DNA from: Deltaproteobacteria bacterium
Lineage (GTDB): Bacteria; UBA10199; SPLOWO2-01-44-7
Length of the DNA stretch: 6,579 nt
Direction: 5' to 3'
Assembly (NCBI GenBank): GCA_016203765.1
Contig: JACQMB010000096.1
Location: 1 to 6,579 of the forward strand
Below, piece by piece: positions 5,214 to 6,579 of this stretch. The first letter of the stretch is position 1. Every line of letters starts with the position of its first letter. The translations under genes were made by a program, and so were the position numbers. A model generated the notes under the pieces. It was not told where the DNA came from and made no database searches. It saw only the letters and a program-made list of their open reading frames with translations.

Positions 5214-6579
5214 AATGTTTTTCCTCCAACAATTTTCTTTTTTGAGTGATCAGTTTAAATAATTCCTCTTCATCCCCCGTGCTTTCGGCCTGGATAATTT
5301 TTTCATTCAGCTGTTTGATTCGCGTGCCCAAGTTCTTTCCTTCCTTTTTGCTCAGGCAGTCGGCAACGACCTTCTTCCAGGTTCCCGCCTCCTCCTCGAT
5401 CAAGGCGATTTCACGAACCCAGCGTCCGAAGTCGCCCTCCAGCTCTTCCGAGAAGGCCGCCAGGCTTACGGAATTCTCTTCGGCATATCTCTCAAATAGT
5501 TGCGTGGAAAATTTTTTTAACCGAGGGTGGGTAAATTCCACGGCGGCCTCCTGAATGGCCGGAATGGTCTCGGGACTCAAGAGCATGGCGGCGATAAGTA
5601 GTTGTTCTTCTTGGGGAAATTGAGATTGGACTACGGACCCTTCGACAGGGCTCAGGGCAGACTGCGGACTACGGACCACGGACTTTTTGGGATCACTTTT
5701 AAGCCAGGATTCCTCAACACCCAATTGCTCGGCGATTTTCTTTCGGTAGATTCCCGCTTCCACCGGGTTGCGGATGGCCGCCAGGAAGGGGCGCAGAGAC
5801 TCCCAGGCCTTCAAAACCGCCTGGGTGTTGCCGCGTACTCCCCGAGCCTGGTGCTCGATCAGGGCCTCAACAAGGGTCGGGGCTTTTTGCTTGAGTTCCT
5901 CCCACGCCCCCTTGCCGTTTTTTCGGATAAAACTGTCGGGGTCTTCGTTTTCGGGAAAAAGCAGCGCCTTCGGGGTCAACTCCAGTTCCAAAAAAAGCGG
6001 AAGAGAGCGAAAGGCCGCCTTTCGACCGGCCTCATCCCCGTCGAAACTCAAGACCATATTTTTGGTGTAGCGGGAGAGGATGCGCAAATGGTCCGGGGTC
6101 AATGCGGTCCCCAAGGGGGCCACGGCGTTTTCGATGCCCGCCTGCCAGAGGCTCAGGGCATCCATGTAACCTTCCACCAAAACCACTTCGTCTAGTTTGC
6201 GGATGGCCGCCTTGGCAAAATGCAAGCCGTAGACCGTTTTCGATTTGTGATAGAGAAAGGAATCGGCGGAGTTGAGATATTTGGGATCCTGTTTTTCATC
6301 GAGACGGCGTCCGCCAAAGGCGATCACGCTGCCTTGCGCGTCTTGAATGGGAAACATCAACCGGTCCCGGAAGAAGTCATAGTAGCCCTCCTCGTTTGGA
6401 CGCTTGCGGATCAGTCCCAGCTCCTCCGCCAGCTTGAGGGGGGCCTTGGCTGAACCGAGCTTTTGGGCCAGGGCGTCCCAGCTTGAATCGGCATGGCCCA
6501 GGCCGTAAGTCTGGATGGTCTCCGTTCGAATGCCCCGGCCGGAGAGATAATTTTTTACGTTGGCTTGTTTGGATGTGAA
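5188..6579 (-). CDS. dnaG: DNA primase DnaG, 5' end beyond window
   Basis: Makes the short RNA primers for DNA replication and works with the DnaB helicase. The frame is open to the right edge, so the N-terminal CHC2 zinc domain and the start codon lie outside. The 463 visible residues begin inside the RNA polymerase core: YLSGRGI near the start, then RLMFPIQDAQGSVIAFGGRR around visible 72-93. The TOPRIM metal motifs follow: EGYMD (Glu codon about 6172-6174) and DGDEAG (about 6040), with the catalytic Glu and two Asp present. The C-terminal helicase-interaction region (about visible 325-463) ends in a charged helix, KRKLLEEKHYGGSGKRD. The linker at about visible residues 299-318 is encoded by a heptamer repeat (see 5627-5685) and carries SVVRS and SVVQS duplicates. 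The stop lies 26 bases inside rpoD, consistent with co-transcription. TTG/ATG codons at 6355-6360 are internal, not starts. Confidence 0.96.
   Translation of the reverse strand, partial: FTSKQANVKNYLSGRGIRTETIQTYGLGHADSSWDALAQKLGSAKAPLKLAEELGLIRKRPNEEGYYDFFRDRLMFPIQDAQGSVIAFGGRRLDEKQDPKYLNSADSFLYHKSKTVYGLHFAKAAIRKLDEVVLVEGYMDALSLWQAGIENAVAPLGTALTPDHLRILSRYTKNMVLSFDGDEAGRKAAFRSLPLFLELELTPKALLFPENEDPDSFIRKNGKGAWEELKQKAPTLVEALIEHQARGVRGNTQAVLKAWESLRPFLAAIRNPVEAGIYRKKIAEQLGVEESWLKSDPKKSVVRSPQSALSPVEGSVVQSQFPQEEQLLIAAMLLSPETIPAIQEAAVEFTHPRLKKFSTQLFERYAEENSVSLAAFSEELEGDFGRWVREIALIEEEAGTWKKVVADCLSKKEGKNLGTRIKQLNEKIIQAESTGDEEELFKLITQKRKLLEEKHYGGSGKRD
5223..5227 (-). promoter_or_regulatory. Ribosome binding site of rpoD
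   Basis: GGAGG (followed by AA) lies nine bases before the rpoD ATG and within the coding end of dnaG. It supports the 5213 start, and its position means ribosomes finishing dnaG pass over the rpoD initiation region. Confidence 0.8.
5627..5685. repeat. Heptamer repeat with palindromic core, inside dnaG
   Basis: On the plus strand, heptamers of the form CGGACYA stand in register: tggacta and cggaccc at 5627-5640, then cagactg, cggacta, cggacca and cggactt at 5658-5685. Between them, ttcgacagggctcaggg (5641-5657), read with the preceding ccc, forms a core with CCCT/AGGG ends. The block is read through without frameshift in dnaG and encodes low-complexity linker sequence with a duplicated SVV(R/Q)S. 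I recall very similar sequences (CCTTCGACA...GCTCAGG plus CGGACTA-like heptamers) as dispersed intergenic repeats in many environmental bacterial genomes. That is recollection, not a search. The biased composition and small-unit periodicity differ from the surrounding dnaG sequence. Confidence 0.75.

Noticed and set aside
5228..5290. AT-rich stretch before rpoD, with a TTTAAACT-like -10, considered as an internal rpoD promoter
   Set aside because: I see no convincing -35 at the right spacing, and the AT-rich codons are explained by the Lys/Glu-rich primase C-terminus.
6355..6360. TTG/ATG codons as a possible dnaG start
   Set aside because: The frame continues upstream to the window edge and encodes conserved primase core sequence (YLSGRGI...FFRDR), so these codons are internal.

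Overview
The window looks like chromosomal DNA from a Gram-negative bacterium with moderately high G+C. The vegetative sigma factor, the dnaG-rpoD order and a VKOR-DsbA fusion all resemble those of deltaproteobacteria-type lineages (Desulfobacterota, Bdellovibrionota, Myxococcota or related candidate phyla). This placement comes from remembered family resemblance, not a search. The DNA is almost wholly coding: no gap exceeds about 22 bases, and I see no tRNA, rRNA, CRISPR array, insertion sequence or transposase.

Layout. On the plus strand, bases 2-979 hold the 3' part of an adenosine deaminase gene whose start lies left of the window. The rest is one tightly packed minus-strand gene train, read right to left: dnaG (DNA primase, 5' end beyond the right edge), rpoD (primary sigma factor), a Ser/Thr protein kinase with four C-terminal zinc ribbons, and a membrane VKOR-DsbA disulfide-forming fusion. 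dnaG and rpoD overlap by 26 bases, rpoD and the kinase gene are 22 bases apart, and the kinase and VKOR-DsbA genes share an ATGA stop/start. The last gene converges on the adenosine deaminase gene, and the two overlap tail to tail by 17 bases.

Biology. dnaG-rpoD is the core of the classical macromolecular synthesis operon, which links replication priming to transcription initiation. The unusual part is what follows it: a soluble Hanks-type kinase with a very basic linker and 16 cysteines in four CxxC...CxxC modules, then a complete periplasmic oxidative-folding enzyme. The kinase could plausibly act on the replication or transcription machinery, but that is inferred from context only.

The most striking non-gene signal is a short repeat inside dnaG (about 5627-5685). 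It consists of heptamers of the form CGGACYA flanking an imperfect palindromic core. It is read in frame and adds about 19-20 residues, including a duplicated SVV(R/Q)S peptide, to the linker between the primase catalytic core and the C-terminal helicase-interaction domain. It looks like a dispersed intergenic-type element captured within an essential gene.
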